Shown: positions 1 through 8,319 of the stretch, piece by piece
How positions within the stretch are numbered: the first letter of the stretch is position 1
Layout of the letters: every line of letters begins with the position of its first letter
Notes under the pieces: model-generated
Databases searched by the model: none
Told to the model about the DNA's origin: nothing
The model's input: the letters and a program-made list of their open reading frames with translations, nothing else
Position numbers and translations under genes: made by a program
DNA from: Paenibacillus sp. 1781tsa1
Lineage (GTDB): Bacteria > Bacillota > Bacilli > Paenibacillales > Paenibacillaceae
NCBI RefSeq assembly: GCF_024159265.1
Contig: NZ_JAMYWY010000001.1
Location: 3,348,001 to 3,412,000 of the forward strand
Reading direction: 5' to 3'
DNA length: 64,000 nucleotides

Positions 1-1
1 G

Positions 2-817
2 CCCTACGACTTGGCTACGAAGTATAACGAGTACGTAGAAGATGGAGACTGGGTTAAGTTATACGAAGATTATGTCACACAGAGTATTGGAACGCGTTAT
101 GCAAAAGAGGTTCTTTTGCAATTTTTCTCTGAAGACTTTTATCAGAGATTGAATTCTGGAGAGTTCGAGCTGAAGGATGAGAAAGGAAAAGTGAAGCTCA
201 GCAACCCAACCGAAGCAGCTTCTAATTTGTACGAACTGTACATTATATCTTCGAATATTAAAGGAGAAGGTGACTTCGAATTCGGGCGGTATTTTACGAC
301 CAATCAGTTAAAGTGGTACGAGAGCGTTGACAATATTAATGACTTTTATGAAAAAGGTCCATCTTTAACGTCAACGGATCTGCCGCAGAATATCATTGCA
401 CCTCTGGTCAAAGAATTGATCGTGTCTACCGAACAATCCATTCAACAGAAAGACACGGCTGGTATATTTCGTTTTGCTCACGCAGAAACCATCATTCCAC
501 TATCTTCATTCCTGGATATCGCCGGAGCTAATGTGAGTATCGACAAACCACAAGATGTGACCCAAAACTGGAATGGCTCGGTTATCTCACCGATGGGAGC
601 AAATATCCAATGGATCTTGTATTCCAATGGTAAGGATGTTCTCGTGAAAATGCTTAGAAATGAGGAAGAAATCGCGTTCCCGATCGAAACAAAGACTTAT
701 CCGTACTATAAGTGGGAAGATGTGAAGACATATTACCAAAACAAACTGCAGAATGTAGGCGTAGAGCTGGATAGCAGCTTGGAAGATAATATCGAACTTT
801 TACAGAAAAAATTCTAG
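2..817 (+). CDS. Histidine phosphatase family protein (MINPP-like), 3' part only
   Basis: The reading frame is open from base 2, so the true start and N-terminus lie upstream of the window. The visible 271 residues include FAHAET about two thirds of the way along, which matches the HAE proton-donor motif of multiple inositol polyphosphate phosphatases (branch 2 histidine phosphatases). The catalytic RHGxRxP motif would sit in the missing N-terminal part. Expected activity is phosphomonoester hydrolysis of phytate or inositol phosphates, probably outside the membrane; the location is inferred because no signal peptide is visible. A strong terminator follows directly, so the gene ends its transcription unit. 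The family call rests mainly on the HAE motif and its sequence context. Confidence 0.6.
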   Translation, partial: PYDLATKYNEYVEDGDWVKLYEDYVTQSIGTRYAKEVLLQFFSEDFYQRLNSGEFELKDEKGKVKLSNPTEAASNLYELYIISSNIKGEGDFEFGRYFTTNQLKWYESVDNINDFYEKGPSLTSTDLPQNIIAPLVKELIVSTEQSIQQKDTAGIFRFAHAETIIPLSSFLDIAGANVSIDKPQDVTQNWNGSVISPMGANIQWILYSNGKDVLVKMLRNEEEIAFPIETKTYPYYKWEDVKTYYQNKLQNVGVELDSSLEDNIELLQKKF

Positions 818-847
818 TTGGTAAATATACAATTGTTGATGAACATG

Positions 848-885
848 AAGAAAGCAACTCCTAAACGGGGCTGCTTTCTTTTTTT
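848..885 (+). terminator. Rho-independent terminator
   Basis: AAGAAAGCA pairs with TGCTTTCTT and runs into seven T residues. It ends the phosphatase transcription unit. Confidence 0.85.
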
Positions 886-983
886 AATTGGAACGAAAGG
901 CATAACGAAAAAAAATCCAAAACAAAATGTGACCAAATGCCGTCCGTAAGAGTGTTAGAGGTATAAAGGAGGGCATAACAACC

Positions 984-1475
984 ATGCAGCGATCAGTGCC
1001 CCAGCTGGGCGATCATGTGATGAAAGTCTACGAGACATATGCAGATACGCTGTTCCGAATTGCCATGGTGCACCTTGGCAGACGGGAAGATGCGGAGGAA
1101 GCCACTCAGGATACCTTCATCAAACTAATAGAAAAAGCCCCTACATTCAACGATGCAGAGCATCAGAAAGCATGGTTGATTCGGGTCATCACCAATCATT
1201 GCAAATCCTTATTAGGCAGAGGCTGGCGCAAACGGGAGGTCAAGCTGGAGGGTGTCGATGCTCTTACGACGGACAACCCGGAAGATCACGCGCTGATCGA
1301 ACTCGTGCTGTCACTGCCCCTCAAGTATAGATCGGTGGTTCATCTGTATTATTACGAAGATTATGCAATTCGGGAAATCAGCGAAATCCTGGAGATTAGC
1401 GAGTCAGCGGTGAAGATGAGATTAAAGCGAGGAAGAGAGCTGTTAAAACTGGAGCTGGAAGGAGAGGAACTGTAA
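984..1475 (+). CDS. ECF-type RNA polymerase sigma factor
   Basis: This 163-residue protein has the two-domain layout of extracytoplasmic-function sigma factors. Region 2 (about 15-80) contains REDAEEATQDTFIKL, the usual region 2.2 sequence. Region 4 (about 100-155) contains EIAxxLxxSExAVKxRLxRGR-like residues of the -35 binding helix-turn-helix. It would direct core polymerase to a stress regulon from the cytoplasm. AAAGGAGGG precedes the ATG by about 10 bases. The stop overlaps the next start (TAATG), so the two are translationally coupled, typical of a sigma and anti-sigma pair. The inducing signal cannot be read from the sequence. Confidence 0.9.
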   Translation: MQRSVPQLGDHVMKVYETYADTLFRIAMVHLGRREDAEEATQDTFIKLIEKAPTFNDAEHQKAWLIRVITNHCKSLLGRGWRKREVKLEGVDALTTDNPEDHALIELVLSLPLKYRSVVHLYYYEDYAIREISEILEISESAVKMRLKRGRELLKLELEGEEL

Positions 1476-2446
1476 TGAACGAAGAACAATTTAAACAAAA
1501 CTATAAGAAAGCGGTGAGTCATATGAAAACAAACGAACAAATGAAAAAGCGGGTAGAGCAAGCTTTGAACACGCAACATCAGGGGCCAAAACGTCAACGC
1601 AAACCCTTATACATTGCAGCAAGTGTTGTTATCGCTGCCAGCATTGGATTGGCTGCGCCGAGTGTGTGGCAGCAATTCAATGGACCAGCCACACCAACTC
1701 CTCAGGTGGCAGAGGTGACTCCGGGCGCGTCGTTTGATCCGATTGTGATTCCGAAGATGGAGCTGCCGGATTCACAGGGGAAAGGCGCGATGGCAGATAT
1801 GATGCAACTGGTTGTATATGGAGGGAACATCTATACACAGTCTCCAACATTGCTTGAAGGTGCAAATGCACTCGACCTGCGTGGCGAGAAGCTTGGCACA
1901 ACAACTGGCGGCATCGATGAGCTGAGTGGTCAGGATAAATACACAGAGCTTGCTTCCAACATTGGCGAAGCAGACATCTATGCGGTGAATGGCTACGATA
2001 AGGACTTCCGCATCATGTCTTACACCGAGATCGATGGTCAAGTGTATGCACAACTATTCGACAAGAACAACGGGATCACCATTGGTACGGGTGCCGACCT
2101 GATCGGTAAGCTGCATCTCGAAGGCAACGTTGCCTCGGCGCAATGGGAGACGTTTGATAGCTGGAACAACGGAAAGCAGCAGTTTCAGCCGTTAGCAGCG
2201 GATGAATCACTGGAAAGCTTCATCTCTGCGTTATCTGCTGCCAAACCAATTGCAACGAGTCCGGAATTGGAAGAGAACCTCTACGGCAAAGAAGATCGCA
2301 AGATGATCTATCTCACCTTGGAAGATAAAACACAGGTTCCACTGGTTCTGTTTGGTGAAGGTCTGGTGCGTTACGGTAATGTTCCTGCATTTCTCGAAGT
2401 TGAGAAAGGCGCGTTTCAATCCTTCTGGAACAGCTTAGGCGAGTGA
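1475..2446 (+). CDS. Membrane-anchored putative anti-sigma factor with large extracytoplasmic domain
   Basis: The 323 residues have a short charged cytoplasmic N-terminus (1-44), one membrane segment (about 45-65, rich in Ala, Ile and Val), and a roughly 255-residue outer region of no family I recognise. The one-base start/stop overlap with the ECF sigma gene, the single membrane span and the sigma-proximal cytoplasmic stretch all fit an anti-sigma factor that holds its sigma at the membrane. No HxxxCxxC zinc anti-sigma motif is seen, so the sigma-binding part is non-canonical. The function is inferred from context; a sensor or stress-response effector co-expressed with the sigma is the alternative. 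Confidence 0.6.
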   Translation: MNEEQFKQNYKKAVSHMKTNEQMKKRVEQALNTQHQGPKRQRKPLYIAASVVIAASIGLAAPSVWQQFNGPATPTPQVAEVTPGASFDPIVIPKMELPDSQGKGAMADMMQLVVYGGNIYTQSPTLLEGANALDLRGEKLGTTTGGIDELSGQDKYTELASNIGEADIYAVNGYDKDFRIMSYTEIDGQVYAQLFDKNNGITIGTGADLIGKLHLEGNVASAQWETFDSWNNGKQQFQPLAADESLESFISALSAAKPIATSPELEENLYGKEDRKMIYLTLEDKTQVPLVLFGEGLVRYGNVPAFLEVEKGAFQSFWNSLGE

Positions 2447-2469
2447 GGCGAAGGAATCGATGCATGAAG

Positions 2470-2507
2470 AAGAGCGAACAGGGCACGAAAGTGCTTTGTT
2501 CGCTCTT
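2470..2507. terminator. Bidirectional terminator between convergent genes
   Basis: AAGAGCGAACA pairs with TGTTCGCTCTT around an inner GCAC-GAAA-GTGC stem. The T-tracts are poor on both strands. It lies between the convergent anti-sigma and GNAT genes and probably serves both. Confidence 0.65.
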
Positions 2508-2527
2508 TGGATTATCGGTGGAGTCGT

Positions 2528-3094
2528 TTAATTAAAATTTTTGTAATAAACCAAATGATCGGTCCACTCATCATTTTCGTGTATGAAACCTTTACGTACA
2601 CATTCAAACTCCATACCAACGCTTTCAGCTAACTTCACAGAAGGGGTATTATCCAAATTGATATGGGCTTCTATACGGTGGAATTTCAAATGTTCGAATG
2701 CAATATGAAGAGCCTCATTCACAGCTTCTTTGCCATAACCTTTTCGCCAATACTGATTATGGATCGTATATCCGAAGCTTCCCCATTGAAAATCATCTCT
2801 CGCCAAGGTTGCAATATCAACCATACCCAGATGTGTGCCATCTTCCTTTCTAAAGACACCAAATACATAAACCGCATCTGTACGCGCTAACTCCTGGTGT
2901 CGATCCACCAGATCATGAAACCAATCCAGTGTACATTCACTCATATCCATTTTCCCTTTATCATGGCGGTGCTGGGAGGGCAAGCGGTTTTCAAATTCAT
3001 TCAACCAATTCTCGTAGTCGTTTTTCTGTAATGGTCTGATTACTAATCGTTCTGTCTCTGAAATATGATCAAATTTTTCTGCTTTTAATTTCAA
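2528..3094 (-). CDS. GNAT family N-acetyltransferase (RimJ/RimL type)
   Basis: This 188-residue cytoplasmic enzyme begins with ETERLVIRPLQKNDYENW, the usual opening of the Acetyltransf_3 branch. It has a G-rich acetyl-CoA pocket (YWRKGYGKEAV at about 128-138) and then the conserved 'HRIEAHINLDNTPSVKLAES' stretch in which the next residue of a modified side chain is positioned. Members of this branch acetylate ribosomal protein N-termini, antibiotics or small amines; the substrate cannot be deduced here. It is transcribed toward the anti-sigma gene and is separated by about 30 bases from the LysR gene upstream on the same strand, so the two could be co-transcribed. Confidence 0.85.
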   Translation of the reverse strand: MKLKAEKFDHISETERLVIRPLQKNDYENWLNEFENRLPSQHRHDKGKMDMSECTLDWFHDLVDRHQELARTDAVYVFGVFRKEDGTHLGMVDIATLARDDFQWGSFGYTIHNQYWRKGYGKEAVNEALHIAFEHLKFHRIEAHINLDNTPSVKLAESVGMEFECVRKGFIHENDEWTDHLVYYKNFN

Positions 3095-3124
3095 AATGAC
3101 ATCTCCTTTGGATTGAATTTTTAT

Positions 3125-4000
3125 TCATGGCATAGCACTGAAATACTCCATAACCACGCTGCGAAACTCTAAAGCGGCTTTTGAAATATACCTGTTTTTG
3201 TGCGAAAGTAGAGCGATTTCCCGAACGAGTCTATGATCCTCTACCTGAAGATATCTAATGCGCTCATGCGGGTTTCTGGCTGTGCTAGGTATAAAAGCAA
3301 GACCGATCTCCGCTTCAACAAGGGCTGTTAATCTTGCAGGTTCGTCACCTTCATATACATATTTCGGTAGGAAACCAACGGATTGACATATGGAATCCAC
3401 CATATCACGAACACCATAGCCTTGTTTTACCCCAACAAACGATTCGTCCTTAAGCTCGGCTAGTTGAATGCTGCTTCGTTCTGCATATCGATGATCCATA
3501 GGAACAGCAACTACGATCGGGTCGTCATATAGTATCTGACATTCAATATCTTCACCTTCAATCGGAGGGGAGGAGAGACAAAAGTCCACCTCGCCTCGAT
3601 GTAGAAGTCTGGACATGTTCTCTAACGAAACCATTTGCACATGGAACTGAATGTCCGGTTGATTTTTGCGAAATTCTCGTAGTATACCTGGCAAAGTACT
3701 GGCCGTAGTCACCGCCAATTGCAGTGTACCCTGATCTTTGTTGGAGAGGTCGCCTATTTCCCGTTGTCCCTGTTCCAATTCAAATAAGGCTTTTTCAGTT
3801 CGGCGAAGAAATGTTCTTCCAAAATCGTTTAGTCGCAGCTTTCTCCCGATTCGATCAAATAAGGGGACTCCCAGGTCATCCTCTAATCGTTGTATCGTTT
3901 TGCTCAGAGAGGATTGCGTAACATGCAGCTTTCCCGCAGCCTCCGTAACATGTTCGCATCGGGCCACCGTCAGGAAATATTTTAGTTGAAGAAGCTCCAT
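3125..4000 (-). CDS. LysR-type transcriptional regulator
   Basis: The product is 291 residues if it starts at the ATG at 4000 (MELLQLKYF). An in-frame ATG three codons earlier (4009) abuts its GAAGGG ribosome site, whereas the inner ATG has proper spacing, so I prefer 4000. The N-terminal winged HTH (about 1-60) has the standard LysR pattern (AAGKLHVTQSSLSKTIQRLE), followed by a linker helix and a periplasmic-binding-like effector domain (about 90-285). It is divergent from the MFS exporter at 4110 across about 110 bases, so it is likely to control that gene and itself. Confidence 0.9.
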   Translation of the reverse strand: MELLQLKYFLTVARCEHVTEAAGKLHVTQSSLSKTIQRLEDDLGVPLFDRIGRKLRLNDFGRTFLRRTEKALFELEQGQREIGDLSNKDQGTLQLAVTTASTLPGILREFRKNQPDIQFHVQMVSLENMSRLLHRGEVDFCLSSPPIEGEDIECQILYDDPIVVAVPMDHRYAERSSIQLAELKDESFVGVKQGYGVRDMVDSICQSVGFLPKYVYEGDEPARLTALVEAEIGLAFIPSTARNPHERIRYLQVEDHRLVREIALLSHKNRYISKAALEFRSVVMEYFSAMP

Positions 4001-4109
4001 ATGCAACATCCCTTCATTCCTTCAAGTTCATCAAATCATAACATACAATGCGTTGGAATAAATGAATACTTTCTAGTAAGATGACAGCAGAAGAAGGAGT
4101 GATGCACCG

Positions 4110-5504
4110 ATGAACGTTCGAAATAAAGGATTGATGTTAGCTGTTGGACTCGGAATTATGTTGAATCCGTTGAATTCCTCCATGATTTCGGTGGCAATCT
4201 CCAGGCTACAACAAGTGTACCAACTTGGTTTTACAGCCGTTTCGTGGATCATTTTATCATTTTACATTGCCAGTGCTGTTGCTCAACCCGTCATGGGTAA
4301 GTGTAGTGATTTGTTTGGCCGCAGGAAGATCTTCCTCATGGGTCTTGTTATTGTTTTTGTATCGTCCATGCTAGCTCCGTGGTCTCCCAGTTTTTCGTGG
4401 CTCATCGTATTCCGGATCGTTCAATCGATTGGCACAAGCATGATGGTAGCCGTCGGAATGGCGATTGTCAGAATTAACGTGACTGAAAAACAAGCCTCCG
4501 CCTTGTCCACCTTGGCGATATTCCTTTCTGGAGCGGCTGCAATTGGACCTTTTATTGGTGGAGTTTTGATTCATTGGTGGGACTGGCACAGCATATTCTT
4601 CGTTAATATTCCGTTTGTCTTGGCAAGCTTTTGGTTCGCCTGGAAAACAATCCCGAAGGACGAGCAATCTCCGTCTATCTCTGGTCACATGTCCATTCGG
4701 CGATGGCTTGCGTTAGTTGACGCACCAGGTATTCTGATGTTTACGGTAGCCTTGGTAGCTCTGCTCATCGGTTTACTTTCAGTAAATTCCACAGGAGATA
4801 TTTCAACATGGCATCTGCTGACAGGAGGGATCGGGTTAATCACACTCGTCATGTTCATCCGACATGAATTAAAAGCAGCCACGCCTTTCATCCCACTGCG
4901 AACGTTTGCCACATATCCCGAGATGACTTGGGTGAATGTGCAATACATGCTGGTAAACATCCTGTTTTACGCACTTTTTTTTGGAGTTCCTACGTATTTG
5001 AAACAGGTACGTCATCTCAACGAAGTTCATACAGGAATGAGCATGCTAGCTTTGGGGTTATGTTCAGTCATTATTGCTCCGATCGCAGGGCGCTGGATTG
5101 ACAGATCGGGATCACGGCCAGCTTTAATCGTATCAGCTTGGTTAATGACCATTGGCTCTGTATTCATCGTTTTCATGAATGAAACTTCTCCAATCTTTGT
5201 TGTCATTGTTGCCTTGGCTTTATTTGGCATAAGTAACGGTCTAAACGCGGTTGGCATGCAAGCAGCTCTGTTCAAAAGCACACCCAAAGAAATGATAGGT
5301 GTTTCATCGGGGATTTTTAATACATCCCGCTACCTTGGGACCATCATATCATCGTTATTGATTGGTATTGTTATGGGAGATACATTCAATGTGACAGGAT
5401 TTCAGATGCTTGGAATCATCCTTACGGTATTAGCTGCATCACTGATCATCATGAGCGTACGTCGCGAGGCAGATGCGGTGATTCCAGAGCAAGTAAGCAA
5501 GTAA
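4110..5504 (+). CDS. MFS drug exporter, DHA2 (EmrB/QacA-like) family
   Basis: The 464 residues are mostly hydrophobic, with 12-14 predicted membrane spans. The segment GKCSDLFGRRKIFLMGL (about 68-84) matches motif A of the major facilitator family, and the N-terminal LNSSMISVAI is close to the LDxTIVNVAL motif D1 of 14-span drug:H+ antiporters. It should export small lipophilic compounds using proton motive force. It is divergent from a LysR gene and is followed by a terminator, so it is probably monocistronic and ligand-induced. The substrate is unknown. Confidence 0.88.
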   Translation: MNVRNKGLMLAVGLGIMLNPLNSSMISVAISRLQQVYQLGFTAVSWIILSFYIASAVAQPVMGKCSDLFGRRKIFLMGLVIVFVSSMLAPWSPSFSWLIVFRIVQSIGTSMMVAVGMAIVRINVTEKQASALSTLAIFLSGAAAIGPFIGGVLIHWWDWHSIFFVNIPFVLASFWFAWKTIPKDEQSPSISGHMSIRRWLALVDAPGILMFTVALVALLIGLLSVNSTGDISTWHLLTGGIGLITLVMFIRHELKAATPFIPLRTFATYPEMTWVNVQYMLVNILFYALFFGVPTYLKQVRHLNEVHTGMSMLALGLCSVIIAPIAGRWIDRSGSRPALIVSAWLMTIGSVFIVFMNETSPIFVVIVALALFGISNGLNAVGMQAALFKSTPKEMIGVSSGIFNTSRYLGTIISSLLIGIVMGDTFNVTGFQMLGIILTVLAASLIIMSVRREADAVIPEQVSK

Positions 5505-5539
5505 ATAAAATAGTGAATCCACCTTGCAATACCACGTTT

Positions 5540-5580
5540 ACACCCAATGAATCAATAGCTCCATTGGGTGTATTTTTTGT
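5540..5580 (+). terminator. Rho-independent terminator
   Basis: ACACCCAATG (5540-5549) pairs perfectly with CATTGGGTGT (5562-5571), followed by ATTTTTTGTTTTT. It ends the MFS gene. Confidence 0.92.
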
Positions 5581-5695
5581 TTTTCACCAAGTTGTCAGAA
5601 AGAGTTGATCCTTTCTTGAACGTTTAGGGTAGAAGACGTGACTTTGATTGAATTAGGTAAAAATGAAGATATAATAATTTTGATTAATAGGTCTC

Positions 5696-5847
5696 GCATA
5701 GCATTTTCTATGCATTTAATATCAGGAATCAACAGGAGTAATCGCAAAGTACATGTGGCAAGATATCGTTGTATCGTACTTTGTGAAATTTTTCTCTTAT
5801 CCTAAACACACGAACTACAGGAACGTCCTAAACTGATATTAAATGCA
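5696..5847 (+). promoter_or_regulatory. Nested inverted-repeat leader upstream of the cytochrome bd operon
   Basis: TGCATTTAATATCAG (5711-5725) and CTGATATTAAATGCA (5833-5847) form a perfect 15-bp inverted repeat 107 bases apart. Inside it CGCAAAGTAC (5743-5752) pairs with GTACTTTGTG (5776-5785, one G-U), followed by a U-rich stretch (ATTTTTCTCTT). Just before, GCATAG (5696-5701) pairs with CTATGC (5708-5713), which competes for bases 5711-5713 of the long stem. The layout suggests mutually exclusive RNA folds or a small palindromic insertion. No known riboswitch family was recognised. Confidence 0.5.
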
Positions 5848-5927
5848 ACCAGTGAGTAGCAGACCTGATCATAAGCAAGAGTTTATCACTAAAAATCAAC
5901 AGAATTTGAAAGGAGGCAACATAAAGA

Positions 5928-7292
5928 ATGGCTATTGATACGGTGTTATGGAGCAGACTGGTGACTGGTTTGACACTCGGGTTCCACGTTATTTTTGCAA
6001 CGCTTGGTGTCGGTGTACCTTTGATGATTGCTATTGCAGAGTTCATCGGCATTCGGAAGAAAGATCACCATTACATACTTATGGCAAAGAGGTGGTCCAG
6101 AGGATTTGTCATATCTGTGGCAGTTGGTGTGGTGACAGGTACAGCGATATCGCTGCAATTGGCACTGGTGTGGCCGAATTTTATGAAATTGGCCGGTAAT
6201 GTTATTGCACTGCCACTATTTATGGAAGTATTCGCATTCTTTTTTGAAGCGATATTCCTGGGCATTTATCTGTACACGTGGGATCGGTTCAAAAATCCGT
6301 ATATCCACTGGTTGCTGACCATTCCGATTGTCGCCGGGGCAGGCATGTCTGCTGTTTTTATCACGACAGTAAATGGATTCATGAACCAGCCTGAAGGTTT
6401 TGTCATGGAAGCAGGTCAGTTCTTGGCAGTGAATCCTGTACAAGCGATGCTGAATACGGCGACATTCTCCAAAGTATTTCATGTATTAAGCTCGGCTTAT
6501 CTGACAGGAGCTGCTTTGTTAGCAGGAATAGCAGCCTTTGCGATGCTGAGAAAAGGGGTGTCGGCCTATCACAAAAAAGGCTTGAACCTCATGATGGCGG
6601 TTGTGCTGGTCTTCAGTTTATTAAATTCCTTAGCTGGAGATGTATCTGCCAAGTTTTTGGCTGAGCATCAGCCGGAGAAGCTCGCAGCTGCCGAGTGGCA
6701 TTTCGAGACAGAAAGCGGAGCGGATTTGATTTTATTAGGATGGCTGAATGCTGAACATGAAATTATAGGCGCACTTCATTTGCCCAAAGTGCTCAGCTTC
6801 CTTGCTTTTGGAGACTTTAACGCCGAGGTAACCGGGCTGAACGAATTTCCACCAGATGAACATCCACCATTACTTGTGCATTATTTGTTTGATCTAATGG
6901 CTGGAATAGGTTTTGCTCTACTCGCTATATCAAGTTTGTACTTCGTGTTTGTGTTTTGGAAGAAACGTAATCAGTTTAACAAGTGGATGCTTCGTATGGT
7001 TGCACTCAGTGCACCGCTCGCTTTTCTGGCTGTTGAGATGGGCTGGTTCTATGCAGAGATCGGGCGGCAGCCATGGATCATCCGAGGTTATATGCGAGTG
7101 GAAGAGGCCGCTACTTCTTCACCAAGTGTAAGAATTTTATTTTTCGTGTTCTTGCTTCTATACATCGTGCTCGGCGTCATCTGTGTTCTCGTATTGAGAC
7201 GTCTGTTCAATAATAATCCTGCTGAGCTTGAGATGGAGAAATGGTTGAAAGACAAGCATGATCAATCAGCCACGAAAGGGGGGCAGGCCTGA
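5928..7292 (+). CDS. cydA: Cytochrome bd-type quinol oxidase subunit I (YthA-like)
   Basis: This 454-residue membrane protein carries the oxidase haems and oxidises quinol to reduce oxygen to water. Visible landmarks are the haem-ligand His in TLGFHVIF near residue 20, FHVLSSAYLTGA, the short Q-loop with KLAAAEWHFETE (about 245-256), and the hallmark GRQPWI in the C-terminal third. The short Q-loop and the opening GFHVIFATLGVGVPLMIA look closer to Bacillus YthA than to B. subtilis CydA; this comparison is from memory. AAAGGAGGC precedes the ATG. It is the first of four tightly packed genes. Confidence 0.93.
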   Translation: MAIDTVLWSRLVTGLTLGFHVIFATLGVGVPLMIAIAEFIGIRKKDHHYILMAKRWSRGFVISVAVGVVTGTAISLQLALVWPNFMKLAGNVIALPLFMEVFAFFFEAIFLGIYLYTWDRFKNPYIHWLLTIPIVAGAGMSAVFITTVNGFMNQPEGFVMEAGQFLAVNPVQAMLNTATFSKVFHVLSSAYLTGAALLAGIAAFAMLRKGVSAYHKKGLNLMMAVVLVFSLLNSLAGDVSAKFLAEHQPEKLAAAEWHFETESGADLILLGWLNAEHEIIGALHLPKVLSFLAFGDFNAEVTGLNEFPPDEHPPLLVHYLFDLMAGIGFALLAISSLYFVFVFWKKRNQFNKWMLRMVALSAPLAFLAVEMGWFYAEIGRQPWIIRGYMRVEEAATSSPSVRILFFVFLLLYIVLGVICVLVLRRLFNNNPAELEMEKWLKDKHDQSATKGGQA

Positions 7293-8305
7293 TGAGTTAT
7301 GAATTAATTGGTATATCCGTACTCTGGCTCTTCTTGTACGGCTATCTTATTGTATCTTCCATTGATTTTGGAGCAGGTTTCTTCGCCTTTTATGCACGCC
7401 TGACGAAGCAGGATCACCTGATTAATCGTCTGATCTCCCGTTATCTATCACCGGTCTGGGAGATCACCAATGTATTTTTTGTCTTTTTCTATATTGGCAT
7501 CGTTGGATTTTTTCCGGATACTGCTTACTATTATGGCTCCGCGCTGCTTGTTCCGGGAAGTATTGCCGTCATTTTGCTTGCCATTCGTGGTTCATTCTAC
7601 GCCTTTGAGAATTATGGTTCCAAAAATAACATCGTATATCTGTTTTTATACGGAGCTACAGGTTTGCTTATTCCAGCATCGTTGTCTGTGGCACTGACAT
7701 TGTCTGAAGGTGGCTTTATTTTGAAGCAGGGGGATACCGTTTCTCTGGATTACTGGGCGCTGTTTACGAATCCATTATCGTGGAGCATCGTTGGTCTAGC
7801 CATCGTGTCGGTATTGTTCATTAGCGGGTCATTTCTCACATTTTACGCTTCTCGGGCAGAGGATCATTCGGCATTGAAGCTGATGCGGAACTATGCTTTG
7901 TTCTGGAGCACACCGACCATTATTCTCGCGCTGACTGCATTTATCTATTTGGGTCAACACAATGAGCGTCATTTTCAAAACATGATGGATTTATGGTGGC
8001 TGCTGGCGCTATCCGTTGCATTTTTCATGATTGCCATGTGGCTGTTATATAACGGACGCCGTTACGGATTAGCTTTTATTTTCATCATGCTGCAATTTTT
8101 CACAGCCTTTTTCGCTTATGGCATTGGGCAGTATCCTTATATTCTTGATCCATACATCACGATTCAGAGCAGTGCAACACCGCCAGCTATGGGCTTTGCG
8201 CTAGTGGTTGTGTTTATCGGTGGGCTATGCCTGTTAATTCCTTCTCTTATTCTGGTCTTCAAACTGTTCCTGTTTGATGCGGATTATGTGAAAGGGAAAA
8301 AATAA
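7292..8305 (+). CDS. cydB: Cytochrome bd-type quinol oxidase subunit II
   Basis: The 337 residues contain eight or nine hydrophobic spans. The start ELIGISVLWLFLYGYLIVSS and the following IDFGAGFF are the conserved N-terminus of CydB (the usual form is LDGFDLG-like). It pairs with CydA to form the membrane oxidase. Its ATG overlaps the cydA stop by one base (TGATG), which indicates translational coupling and fixed stoichiometry. Confidence 0.92.
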   Translation: MSYELIGISVLWLFLYGYLIVSSIDFGAGFFAFYARLTKQDHLINRLISRYLSPVWEITNVFFVFFYIGIVGFFPDTAYYYGSALLVPGSIAVILLAIRGSFYAFENYGSKNNIVYLFLYGATGLLIPASLSVALTLSEGGFILKQGDTVSLDYWALFTNPLSWSIVGLAIVSVLFISGSFLTFYASRAEDHSALKLMRNYALFWSTPTIILALTAFIYLGQHNERHFQNMMDLWWLLALSVAFFMIAMWLLYNGRRYGLAFIFIMLQFFTAFFAYGIGQYPYILDPYITIQSSATPPAMGFALVVVFIGGLCLLIPSLILVFKLFLFDADYVKGKK

Positions 8306-8319
8306 AGGAGGAGCTTTCC

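Noticed and set aside
920..955. ECF-type autoregulatory promoter before the sigma gene
   Set aside because: GTGACC and CGTCCGTA occur but are far too close together for a -35/-10 pair.
5779..5797. Rex-like half site TTGTGAA upstream of cydA
   Set aside because: Only one half matches the TTGTGAA-N4-TTCACAA palindrome; the other half (TTTTCTC) does not. Its bases are better explained as part of the inner stem.
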